Shown here in pieces: positions 1 through 4,711 of a stretch of 5,388 nt of DNA. Below the pieces are notes generated by a model, which saw nothing but the letters and a program-made list of their open reading frames with translations, had not been told where the DNA came from and did no database searches. The DNA is from CAIQIA01 sp945861105 (lineage in GTDB: Bacteria; Cyanobacteriota; Cyanobacteriia; PCC-6307; Cyanobiaceae). Each line of letters begins with the position of its first letter. Positions within the stretch are counted from its first letter, which is position 1. The position numbers and the translations under genes are program-made. The DNA is taken from assembly GCA_947488815.1 (NCBI GenBank), contig CANLCC010000079.1, positions 1 through 5,388 of the forward strand. Reading direction: 5' to 3'.

Positions 1-19
1 GACGGCGGCCTAGGGCACC

Positions 20-283
20 TCAGGGCGATGTCGGATCAGCGACCGCAATGCCTGCAGGATCCCTGCGGCGCTCGAGGCGTTCCGCCAGCCAGACCTTGAT
101 GATCGACTGGCGCGTCACCCCCAGCCGGGACGCCTCCAGGTCGAGCTGCTCGACCATCCAGAGCGGGAAGTCGACGTTGACGCGCCTCTGATCCAGCCGG
201 GGACGGCGAGCTGCAGACAGGTCGAGCGCATCGATCACGGAATCCCCCTCGTCGAAGCGTCGATCGAAATCAGAGCTGTTCAT
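20..283 (-). CDS. brnA: BrnA-type antitoxin (ribbon-helix-helix)
   Basis: Antitoxin of a type II toxin-antitoxin pair, 87 aa. It should bind and neutralise the BrnT toxin encoded just upstream and repress the shared promoter. Residues 33-39 (RRVNVDF) look like the DNA-binding beta strand of a ribbon-helix-helix fold, followed by two helices at about 40-53 and 56-70. The stretch GVTRQSIIKVWLAERL is typical of the BrnA/CopG-like antitoxin group. Residues 1-30 are charged, probably flexible, and are where such antitoxins usually wrap the toxin. The ATG at 283-281 overlaps the end of the toxin gene by 14 bases, so the two are probably translated together. Toxin first and antitoxin second is the usual brnTA order. 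The short tail after residue 71 shows no known motif. The gene is complete (TGA at 22-20). The family call is firm; activity is inferred. Confidence 0.85.
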   Translation of the reverse strand: MNSSDFDRRFDEGDSVIDALDLSAARRPRLDQRRVNVDFPLWMVEQLDLEASRLGVTRQSIIKVWLAERLERRRDPAGIAVADPTSP

Positions 284-533
284 AAAGCTGCACCTCCTCG
301 GGGCGGGAGCGGCGGACGGAGATCAGGCGGATGGCCTGCTGGCGGTAGGTGATCACGGCGGACCAGTGACGGCCCTGCAGGCGGGCAATGACCAGAAAGC
401 GGGATTCACCGCTGGTTCGTGCCGGGATTTCCAGCAAAGCCTGGTCCCGCCAGAGGGCCTGGGCGGCCAGGAAGTCGATGCCGTGCTTGCGCAGGTTGGC
501 GTCGCTCTTGCTGGGATCGAACTCAAAGTCCAT
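270..533 (-). CDS. brnT: BrnT-type toxin (RelE-like ribonuclease)
   Basis: Toxin of the BrnT/BrnA module, 87 aa, the usual length for the family. Characterised BrnT is a RelE-fold ribonuclease that stops translation. The N-terminus has the family signature FDPSKSDANLRKHGIDF (residues 5-21, compare F-x-W/F-D-xx-K-xxx-N-xx-KHG-I/V-x-F). The C-terminus has the typical ISVRRSRPEEVQLYE (about 71-85), matching the family's I-S-x-R-x-x-x-x-x-E-x-x-x-Y end. No frameshift or truncation is visible, so the toxin is probably functional or kept in check by brnA. It starts at the ATG at 533-531, 42 bases after the end of the Rad52-family gene. No Shine-Dalgarno sequence is evident in front of it. A TATAGA hexamer (550-545) lies only about a dozen bases ahead of the start, too close for an ordinary leader, so the promoter is unresolved. 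Confidence 0.85.
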   Translation of the reverse strand: MDFEFDPSKSDANLRKHGIDFLAAQALWRDQALLEIPARTSGESRFLVIARLQGRHWSAVITYRQQAIRLISVRRSRPEEVQLYEQL

Positions 534-575
534 TCTGAGTTGAATCTATACCGTTTCGGCGCATTGGTGGTGCTT

Positions 576-1373
576 TCAACGGTCGCCAGGCCTCTGGTGC
601 TGCTCGGCTGAGCGCACCTCGCGGTGCTGTTCTACTGAGCGCACCTCGCGGTGCGACACCAGAAACGCCTCGATCCAGTCGTGGTGGCATTTCTGGTTGA
701 TCCGATCGGCGATCGTCACCGCCTCCTCGGGCCCCTGGAACCGCTTGCGGAAGGCCCGGGTGAGGCTCTCCAGCAGGGGCCGGGGCAGGGCCCTGAGGGT
801 GTTGTGAAGCTGCTGGATTGTCTGTGGATCGAGGGCCACGAGGCTCGCCTCGGTCGAGGCTGATCGCAGTGGAGTCGAGGCCGTGGCCTGGGTGCGGCCT
901 TGGCCCGAGGCCGCGGGGATTGGAGCGGGACCGCCAGGCGCCGGCCGGCTGGCCAGAGGCCGCTGTCCAGCTGGCTGCTGTGGCCCCTCCACTCTGCCGG
1001 GGACAGTGCTGACCTGCCGCTGCTGCTTGTCATAGAGGGCAAGCCCGAACGGATTTCCAAAGGTCATCAGTGCCCGCTTCATGGCGTCGGTCTCGGCCTC
1101 CTTGAGAGCTGACTCATGGGCCTGGCCCAAGTCGACATCGATGCCGTGGCCGGCGCCGCTGCCCTCGCGAACCAGGGGTGTCAGGCCTCCTGCGGTGACG
1201 GTGACGCGCACACGGGCGGTGTAGGTGACGCCCCAGCCGGGCTTCTGGTCTCTGCCGATCGTGCGTTCGGCCTGGGCGTCGCAGCGGATGGCGATGGTCT
1301 GCCGCTGCCTGCCGTCAAAGCCAAAGATGCGGTTCGCTTCCGCGATCACCTGCCAACCCTCCAGATAGCTCAC
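576..1373 (-). CDS. Rad52/Rad22-family single-strand annealing protein, N-terminus disrupted
   Basis: Rad52-superfamily proteins coat single-stranded DNA and anneal complementary strands during recombination and repair. Numbered from the GTG at 1373, the core SYLEGWQVIAEANRIFGFDG (2-21) and the block at about 81-116, ending KRALMTFGNPFGLALYDK, match the Rad52 annealing fold; human RAD52 has KRALRSFGNALG there. A Pro/Ala/Gln-rich linker (about 121-180) leads to a helical C-terminal segment (181-240, with LPRPLLESLTRAFRKRF) and a repeated tail. The GTG is probably not the true start, because family sequence continues in frame upstream: GFSPEQLAALSAPLDRANVR is encoded at about 1457-1398 and belongs to the conserved N-terminus. 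No ATG, GTG, TTG or CTG occurs between the TGA at 1526-1524 and this GTG. Residue 22 is Arg (AGG) where I expect a conserved Trp (FGFDGW). The gene may therefore be a recent pseudogene, or may contain a sequencing error. Confidence 0.7.
   Translation of the reverse strand: MSYLEGWQVIAEANRIFGFDGRQRQTIAIRCDAQAERTIGRDQKPGWGVTYTARVRVTVTAGGLTPLVREGSGAGHGIDVDLGQAHESALKEAETDAMKRALMTFGNPFGLALYDKQQRQVSTVPGRVEGPQQPAGQRPLASRPAPGGPAPIPAASGQGRTQATASTPLRSASTEASLVALDPQTIQQLHNTLRALPRPLLESLTRAFRKRFQGPEEAVTIADRINQKCHHDWIEAFLVSHREVRSVEQHREVRSAEQHQRPGDR
608..654 (-). repeat. 27-bp-period tandem repeat with hairpins in the Rad52-gene tail
   Basis: A 20-base unit (CTGAGCGCACCTCGCGGTGC on the plus strand) occurs at 608-627 and exactly again at 635-654, giving a 27-base period. 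Each copy contains an inverted repeat, GCACC-TCGC-GGTGC. In the second copy the stem extends to 6 bp (640-645 with 650-655). The period is nine codons, so on the coding (minus) strand it produces a repeated peptide HREVRS(V/A)EQ near the C-terminus without shifting the frame. It is probably a local duplication. It has no following T-run on either strand that would make it an obvious intrinsic terminator. Confidence 0.8.
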
Positions 1374-1547
1374 GCGGCTGCGGCCCTGCTCCCGCTGGCG
1401 GACGTTGGCCCGATCGAGCGGGGCGGAGAGGGCGGCGAGCTGCTCGGGGGAGAAGCCGGCAGGCGGAGCCTGGGGGGCTTCCGGTGCCGTGGTTGGTGCT
1501 CGGCCCCGACCAGGTGGCTGCCCTCAGCAGCTTGCCCGCAGCGCCAT
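1374..1547 (-). other. In-frame N-terminal extension of the Rad52-family gene, interrupted by TGA
   Basis: This stretch is in the Rad52 reading frame. From about 1457 to 1374 it encodes recognisable family sequence (FSPEQLAALSAPLDRANVR, then QREQGRSR). Before that, 1523-1458 encodes a Pro/Ala/Gly-rich leader without any start codon. Further upstream in the same frame is ATG at 1547-1545, giving MALRASC followed by TGA at 1526-1524. This ATG overlaps the stop of the preceding small ORF as TGATG, the arrangement of translationally coupled genes. The simplest reading is that the original gene began at 1547 and was broken by a nonsense change or a pair of indels at about 1524-1547. Other readings are a non-canonical start such as the ACG at 1490-1488, or a sequencing error. 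Confidence 0.55.
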
Positions 1548-1678
1548 CAAACCAGTCTTGAGCCCGAGGCGCGTTGCCGCTGCGCTGGATCCAGCACCGC
1601 CGCAATCGTGCGGATCAGCCAGCGGCCCTCGGTGGTCACCGTGGCCTGTCCGCGGCCGTTGTGTTCACTCAAGTTCAC
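1547..1678 (-). CDS. Small hypothetical ORF upstream of the Rad52-family gene
   Basis: A 43-codon frame with no recognised family. It can start at GTG (1678-1676) or at TTG (1672-1670, giving MSEHNGRGQATVTTEGRW). It contains a plausible amphipathic stretch, TTEGRWLIRTIAAVLDPAQR. Its stop overlaps an ATG in the Rad52 frame as TGATG. The frame is open much further upstream (to about 2305), but this is normal in DNA of this GC content and proves nothing. After the stop, the next frame reads DWFDGAAGKLLRAATW, which could be a continuation lost through a frameshift. It may be a decayed small gene or chance; evidence for translation is weak. Confidence 0.25.
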   Translation of the reverse strand: MNLSEHNGRGQATVTTEGRWLIRTIAAVLDPAQRQRASGSRLV

Positions 1679-1851
1679 CAGCCCATCGTCAGATACAGCC
1701 CCGCGAACAGCAGATTCAAGGCCAGATAGGCCGTGGCGATCAGGCCCAGAAAAGCCGGCCAGGGAAGGGCCAGGGCCAGCAGGTAGGGCTCGCGCCAGTG
1801 CTGCCACACCGGCCGATACCGGGCGGTGAGCAGTCCATCCCGGCGCCTGAG
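1675..1851 (-). pseudogene. Remnant of a KirBac-type inward-rectifier K+ channel N-terminus
   Basis: The open frame encodes 58 residues resembling the slide helix and first membrane helix of bacterial Kir channels: a basic start (RRRDGLLTARYRPV), the hallmark aromatic patch WREPYLLALALPWPAFLGL (Kir proteins usually have W-x-D-P-Y-H-x-L-L-x-L-x-W-P-x-F), then the hydrophobic segment IATAYLALNLLFAGLYL. It stops at TGA (1677-1675) straight after this helix, so the pore loop with its TxGYG selectivity filter, the second helix and the cytoplasmic domain are missing. No start codon is in frame, since TGA (1854-1852) lies immediately before it. However, ATG at 1879-1877, two bases after the arsR stop, gives MPAPGQPQL, and removing one base near 1852 would fuse it to this frame. 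It is most likely the 5' relic of a channel gene that once followed arsR and lost the rest at a junction near 1675. Confidence 0.6.
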
Positions 1852-1881
1852 TCAGCTGCGGTTGGCCCGGGGCCGGCATGG

Positions 1882-2214
1882 TCAGGAGACGGCCAGGTGC
1901 TGCAGCTGCGCCTCCAGCCGCTGGCGCAGGCGGGTCTGCACCAGCAGGCAGAGGTCGTCCACAAGCTCGCCCTCGGCCCGGTACAGCAGGCGCACGCCGT
2001 CGCGCTCGGAGGTCACCAGGCCGGCGCGCTGCAGCTGGCCGAGCTGGCGGCTGATGTGCGACTGGGAAAAGCCGGTGGCCTGAATCAGGGAGGCGACATC
2101 CATCGGCCCCTGCCGCAACTGGCAGAGCAGCTGCAGGCGCGTGGGTTCGCCGAGCAGCCGAAAGAACTGGGAGATCTCCTCCAGCGCCTCTGGAGTGGGC
2201 ATTCCCTGAGCCAT
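1882..2214 (-). CDS. ArsR-family winged-helix repressor, BigR/SqrR-like
   Basis: A 110-aa dimeric DNA-binding repressor. Visible parts are helix LGEPTRLQLLCQL (21-33), the helix-turn-helix with recognition segment QSHISRQLGQLQRAGLV (51-67), wing ERDGVRLLYRA (70-80) and a long C-terminal dimerisation helix (about 82-107). The metal-sensing ELCVCDL motif of ArsR/SmtB is absent; GPMDVASLI stands in that place. Cys31 aligns with Cys42 of BigR (and Cys41 of SqrR), one of the pair that forms a tetrasulfide bridge when persulfides rise. The only other cysteine, Cys89, is also in the last helix but about eight residues earlier than the partner in BigR. Start ATG at 2214-2212 has a good ribosome site (GGAGAG at 2226-2221, six bases away). 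It is divergent from the methyltransferase, and its operator-like sequence recurs before the persulfide dioxygenase, so it probably regulates itself and that operon. The fold is certain; persulfide sensing is inferred. Confidence 0.88.
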   Translation of the reverse strand: MAQGMPTPEALEEISQFFRLLGEPTRLQLLCQLRQGPMDVASLIQATGFSQSHISRQLGQLQRAGLVTSERDGVRLLYRAEGELVDDLCLLVQTRLRQRLEAQLQHLAVS

Positions 2215-2239
2215 GACAAACTCTCCGCGGCCTGCGCTG

Positions 2240-2257
2240 TATGACGATAGGCGCATC
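2240..2257 (-). promoter_or_regulatory. Candidate ArsR operator in the arsR/methyltransferase divergent region
   Basis: Read on the minus strand this is GATGCGCCTATCGTCATA. Seventeen aligned positions share 14 identities with the site in front of the dioxygenase gene (consensus ATGCGCNTATNNTCATA). The outer ATG...CAT halves form a dyad. The site lies in the 62-base gap between the two divergent start codons, 25 bases before arsR and 19 before the methyltransferase, so a bound repressor could affect both. TATCGT (2249-2244) aligns with the -10 box of the dioxygenase promoter, but no convincing -35 box is visible here. Confidence 0.55.
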
Positions 2258-2276
2258 GTGCACCGTTGGGGTCCCC

Positions 2277-2906
2277 ATGACGTCCACGCCATCGCCCCAG
2301 GCCAACCCCGCCGCCTTCTGGGATGGCCGCTACGGCGAACCCGGCTTTGCCTACGGAGAGCAGCCCAATGATTTCCTATGCGAGCAGGCCGCTGCGCTGG
2401 CACCGGGGGAGGCGCTCTGCCTGGCGGAGGGCGAGGGCCGCAATGCCGTTCATCTGGCCCAGCTGGGCCACCGGGTGCTCGCCCAGGATCTCAGCGCCGT
2501 GGGGCTGGCCAAAGCCGAGGCGCTGGCGCGCAGCCGCGGCGTGAATATCGAGACCAGCTGCGGCGATCTGGCCGCGTTCCAGCCCGCCCCGCAGAGCGTC
2601 GATCTGGTGGTGGCGATCTGGATGCATCTGCCACCTCCTTTGCGCGCCCAGGTGCTTCATCGCGCCGTGGCCGCCCTGCGCCCCGGCGGCCACCTGATCC
2701 TGGAGGCCTACACGCCCAGGCAGCTGGAGCTCGGCACTGGCGGGCCACCGCAGCTGGAGCTGCTGTGGGAGCCGGAGACGTTGCGTGGCGAACTGGCGGG
2801 CCTGGAGCTGCTCGTGCTGCACGAGCGCCGCCGCTGGATCGAGGAGGGGCCGTATCACCACGGCGACAGCGCCGTGCTGCAGATCCTGGGCCGCAAGCCC
2901 ACCTGA
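2277..2906 (+). CDS. Class I SAM-dependent methyltransferase (TehB-like group)
   Basis: A soluble 209-aa Rossmann-fold methyltransferase. The N-terminal FWDGRYGEPGFAYGEQPNDF (14-33) and motif I LCLAEGEGRNAVHLA (47-61) are typical of the TehB/thiopurine-methyltransferase-like group. Asp71 follows beta strand 2 (SAM ribose contact), GDLAAF (96-101) and VVAIWMHLPP (111-120) are the later SAM-site strands, and LRPGGHLILEAYT (134-146) is the usual post-motif. The end, EGPYHHGDSAVLQILGRKP, is also family-like. ATG 2277 is preferred over an in-frame ATG at 2241, because the latter would place the operator-like site inside the gene and would add residues unlike the family; only a weak GGGG precedes 2277. 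The substrate is unknown. Its place between a persulfide-type regulator and the dioxygenase operon makes sulfide, a thiol or a related metalloid compound a reasonable guess. It is complete, with no odd features. Confidence 0.85.
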   Translation: MTSTPSPQANPAAFWDGRYGEPGFAYGEQPNDFLCEQAAALAPGEALCLAEGEGRNAVHLAQLGHRVLAQDLSAVGLAKAEALARSRGVNIETSCGDLAAFQPAPQSVDLVVAIWMHLPPPLRAQVLHRAVAALRPGGHLILEAYTPRQLELGTGGPPQLELLWEPETLRGELAGLELLVLHERRRWIEEGPYHHGDSAVLQILGRKPT

Positions 2907-2935
2907 CACTCGACGCGGGAGGGACCAGCCAGCTC

Positions 2936-2964
2936 TTGCTAATTCCTGGCTATGCGCATATACT
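2936..2964 (+). promoter_or_regulatory. Sigma70-type promoter of the persulfide dioxygenase operon
   Basis: TTGCTA (2936-2941, 4 of 6 to TTGACA) and TATACT (2959-2964, 5 of 6 to TATAAT) are separated by exactly 17 bases. The region is conspicuously AT-richer than its surroundings and sits in the 83-base gap after the methyltransferase stop. Transcription would start at about 2971, leaving a leader of about 19 bases containing the ribosome site. It implies that the dioxygenase, rhodanese and exporter genes have their own promoter rather than relying on readthrough from the methyltransferase. Confidence 0.7.
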
Positions 2965-2968
2965 CATA
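2951..2968 (+). promoter_or_regulatory. Candidate ArsR-family operator over the -10 box
   Basis: TATGCGCATATACTCATA is a dyad in which 7 of 9 base pairs are complementary, with TATG...CATA ends. Its first ten bases, TATGCGCATA, are also a perfect palindrome. It covers the TATACT -10 box, so a bound repressor would exclude RNA polymerase. The sequence matches the site upstream of arsR (2257-2240) at 14 of 17 positions, and the similarity continues loosely into ACAGC/CAGC. Repression by the neighbouring ArsR protein is inferred from this match. Confidence 0.65.
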
Positions 2969-2976
2969 ACAGCTCT

Positions 2977-2982
2977 GAGGGA
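2977..2982 (+). promoter_or_regulatory. Ribosome binding site selecting the TTG start at 2990
   Basis: GAGGGA lies seven bases before TTG 2990-2992. The dioxygenase frame has no ATG or GTG at a suitable place near the beginning of the homologous protein, so this site decides the start. Confidence 0.65.
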
Positions 2983-2989
2983 TTCTCCC

Positions 2990-4105
2990 TTGACCGTTGC
3001 TTCCGCCTCCTCTCTGCTCGCGGCGGCCGCCGGCGGCCAGTCGCTGCTGTTCCGCCAGCTGTTTGACGCCGACACCGGCACCTTCACCTATCTGCTCGCC
3101 GATGTGGCCAGCGGCGAAGGCGTGCTGATCGATCCGGTGTTCGAGCAGCACAGCCGCGATCTCTCGCTGCTGCAGGAGCTCGGCATCCGCCTGGTGGCCT
3201 GCCTCGACACCCACGCCCACGCCGACCATGTCACTGGCAGCTGGCTGCTGCATCAGGCCACCGGCTCAGCCATCGGCCTGGCCGCCGCCGCCCGCGCCGA
3301 GAACGTCACCCTGCCGCTGCAGCACGGCGATCGCGTGGCGTTCGGCAGCCGCCAGCTGGAGGTGCGCAGCACCCCGGGCCACACCGATGGCTGCGTCAGC
3401 TATGTGCTCGACGACCACTCGTTGGCCTTCACCGGCGATGCCCTGCTGGTGCGCGGCTGCGGCCGCTGCGACTTTCAGCAGGGCGATGCCCACACCCTGT
3501 GGCGCTCGATCACCGAGCAGCTGTTTTCACTGCCGGAGTCCTGCCTGCTGTATCCCGGCCACGACTACACCGGCCGCACGGTCACTTCGGTGGCCGAAGA
3601 AAAGGCGTTCAACGCCCGCCTCGGCGGTGCCGCGACGGAGCGCGACTTCGTGGGCCACATGCAGGCCATGAAGCTGCCCCATCCGCACAAGATCGCCGAG
3701 GCCCTGCCCGGCAACCTGCGCTCCGGCAAGCCCCGCGAGCAGGCCGCATCCAGCAGCTGGGCGCCGCTGAGCCGCAGCTACGCCGGTCTCCCCGAACTGC
3801 CGCCCAGCTGGGTGGCCGAGCACCGCGGCGAGCTGACGCTGCTCGATGTGCGCTCGGCCGAGGAATACAACGGCCCCGACGGCCATGTGGCCGGCAGCCT
3901 GCTGCTGCCCCTGCCGGAGCTGGATCAGCGCAGCGGCGAGATCCCGAGTGGCAAGCCGGTGGTGGTGGTCTGTCATTCCGGCAGCCGCTCGGCCCTGGCC
4001 ACCCAGCAGCTGCTCAAGGCCGGCCACAGCCAGGTGGCCAACCTGCGCGGCGGCCTCGCCCGCTGGGGCGATGAGGGCTATCCGCTTGAAGGCGTCGTCG
4101 CCTGA
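2990..4105 (+). CDS. Persulfide dioxygenase-rhodanese fusion protein
   Basis: A 371-aa two-domain cytoplasmic protein. Residues about 17-245 form an ETHE1-like metallo-beta-lactamase domain that oxidises glutathione persulfide to sulfite with a mononuclear iron. Residues about 265-371 form a rhodanese domain. THAHADH (74-80) provides His75, His77, Asp79 and His80; PGHTDGC contains His131; TGDALLVRGCGRCDFQQGD contains Asp150; LYPGHDYTGR contains His191. The iron ligands predicted from human ETHE1 (His79, His135, Asp154) keep exactly the same spacing as His75, His131 and Asp150 here. The rhodanese loop CHSGSRS has the catalytic Cys328. Length and order match bacterial PRF-type fusions. Position 160 is Cys where ETHE1-type proteins have Thr (GCGRTDF). 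The start is TTG 2990, backed by GAGGGA; the long open frame upstream is a shadow of the methyltransferase. The rhodanese domain probably exchanges sulfane sulfur among glutathione, thiosulfate and sulfite. It is the first gene of a probable operon with the next two. Confidence 0.93.
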   Translation: MTVASASSLLAAAAGGQSLLFRQLFDADTGTFTYLLADVASGEGVLIDPVFEQHSRDLSLLQELGIRLVACLDTHAHADHVTGSWLLHQATGSAIGLAAAARAENVTLPLQHGDRVAFGSRQLEVRSTPGHTDGCVSYVLDDHSLAFTGDALLVRGCGRCDFQQGDAHTLWRSITEQLFSLPESCLLYPGHDYTGRTVTSVAEEKAFNARLGGAATERDFVGHMQAMKLPHPHKIAEALPGNLRSGKPREQAASSSWAPLSRSYAGLPELPPSWVAEHRGELTLLDVRSAEEYNGPDGHVAGSLLLPLPELDQRSGEIPSGKPVVVVCHSGSRSALATQQLLKAGHSQVANLRGGLARWGDEGYPLEGVVA

Positions 4106-4153
4106 TCCGCCGCAACAGCCAACAGTCAAACCATCCCCCGTCATCTCTGAACC

Positions 4154-4711
4154 ATGGCCCACAGCTCCCTGAATCTCCCCAACCTGCAGACCCCCGCCTC
4201 TGAGCGCGTCTCAGCCCATGACCTGGCCGAACAGCTCGGCAGTCAGCGCGTCGCCGTGATCGATGTGCGCGAGCCGATGGAATATGCCGCCGGCCATATC
4301 GCCGGCAGCCTCAATGTGCCCCTCTCGCGGCTGCATCAGGCCGATCTGCCCAGCGGTCCGCTGGTGCTGGTCTGCCAGAGCGGCAACCGCAGCGCCAAAG
4401 GGGTGCAGACCCTGCTGGAGCGCGGCGTCGCCCACCCCGTCAGCGATCTGGAGGGGGGCATCCCCAGCTGGCAGCAGGCCGGCCTGCCGCTGCGCAAACT
4501 CAGGAACGCGCCGCTGCCGCTGATGCGCCAGGTGCAGATCGCCGCCGGCTCGCTGGTGCTGCTCGGGCTGATCCTCAGCAACACCGTGGCGCCTGCCTGG
4601 ATTGCACTCAGCTGGTTCGTGGGCGCTGGTCTGGTGTTCGCCGGGGTCAGCGGCTTCTGCGGCATGGCCCGGCTGCTGGCCGTGATGCCCTGGAACAAGG
4701 TGAGCCTGTGA
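4154..4711 (+). CDS. Membrane-anchored rhodanese with DUF2892 tail (YgaP-like)
   Basis: A 185-aa sulfurtransferase, close to the 174 aa of E. coli YgaP. The N-terminal rhodanese domain (about 18-115) shows VAVIDVREPMEYAAGHIAGS (33-52), the active loop CQSGNRS with Cys74, and DLEGGIPSWQQAGLPL (98-113). The C-terminal DUF2892 part has two membrane helices, about 128-145 (IAAGSLVLLGLILSNTV) and 149-167 (WIALSWFVGAGLVFAGVSG), followed by the conserved FCGMARLLAVMPWN. The catalytic domain therefore sits at the inner face of a membrane. It probably carries sulfane sulfur on Cys74 as a persulfide, handing it to or from the dioxygenase fusion or supplying the exporter. ATG 4154 follows the dioxygenase stop by 48 bases with no clear Shine-Dalgarno sequence or terminator between, so cotranscription is likely. 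Its stop overlaps the next start. Confidence 0.9.
   Translation: MAHSSLNLPNLQTPASERVSAHDLAEQLGSQRVAVIDVREPMEYAAGHIAGSLNVPLSRLHQADLPSGPLVLVCQSGNRSAKGVQTLLERGVAHPVSDLEGGIPSWQQAGLPLRKLRNAPLPLMRQVQIAAGSLVLLGLILSNTVAPAWIALSWFVGAGLVFAGVSGFCGMARLLAVMPWNKVSL

Noticed and set aside
534..575. Promoter for brnTA (TATAGA at 550-545, TTGAAA further upstream)
   Set aside because: The spacing between the hexamers is about 23 bases and the -10 box is only a dozen bases from the ATG; the pattern is too poor to call.
1116..2244. Long plus-strand open frames (1116-1829 and 1405-2244) antisense to the Rad52/arsR region
   Set aside because: Their translations are low-complexity Ala/Arg/Gly/Pro sequences with no family motifs, and they lie opposite recognisable minus-strand genes. 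They are open only because the DNA is GC-rich.
2241..2276. Alternative methyltransferase start at ATG 2241
   Set aside because: The added residues are not family-like and the codon lies inside the putative operator; no ribosome site precedes it.
2267..2277. Palindrome TGGGGTCCCCA at the methyltransferase start
   Set aside because: It is only 11 bases of G and C runs in GC-rich DNA with no second copy at the other promoter, so I cannot give it a regulatory role.
2378..2989. N-terminal extension of the dioxygenase frame back to 2378
   Set aside because: It overlaps the methyltransferase in another frame, reads as Arg/Gly/Ala-rich shadow sequence and would run through the promoter. The TTG at 2990 with GAGGGA fits the family start.
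3327..3334. HIP1 octamer GCGATCGC
   Set aside because: One exact copy inside a coding region supports a cyanobacterial origin only weakly and is not a feature in its own right.
4106..4153. Terminator or promoter between the dioxygenase and the membrane rhodanese genes
   Set aside because: No hairpin with T-run and no -10/-35 pair is visible in these 48 bases, so the genes are treated as one operon.
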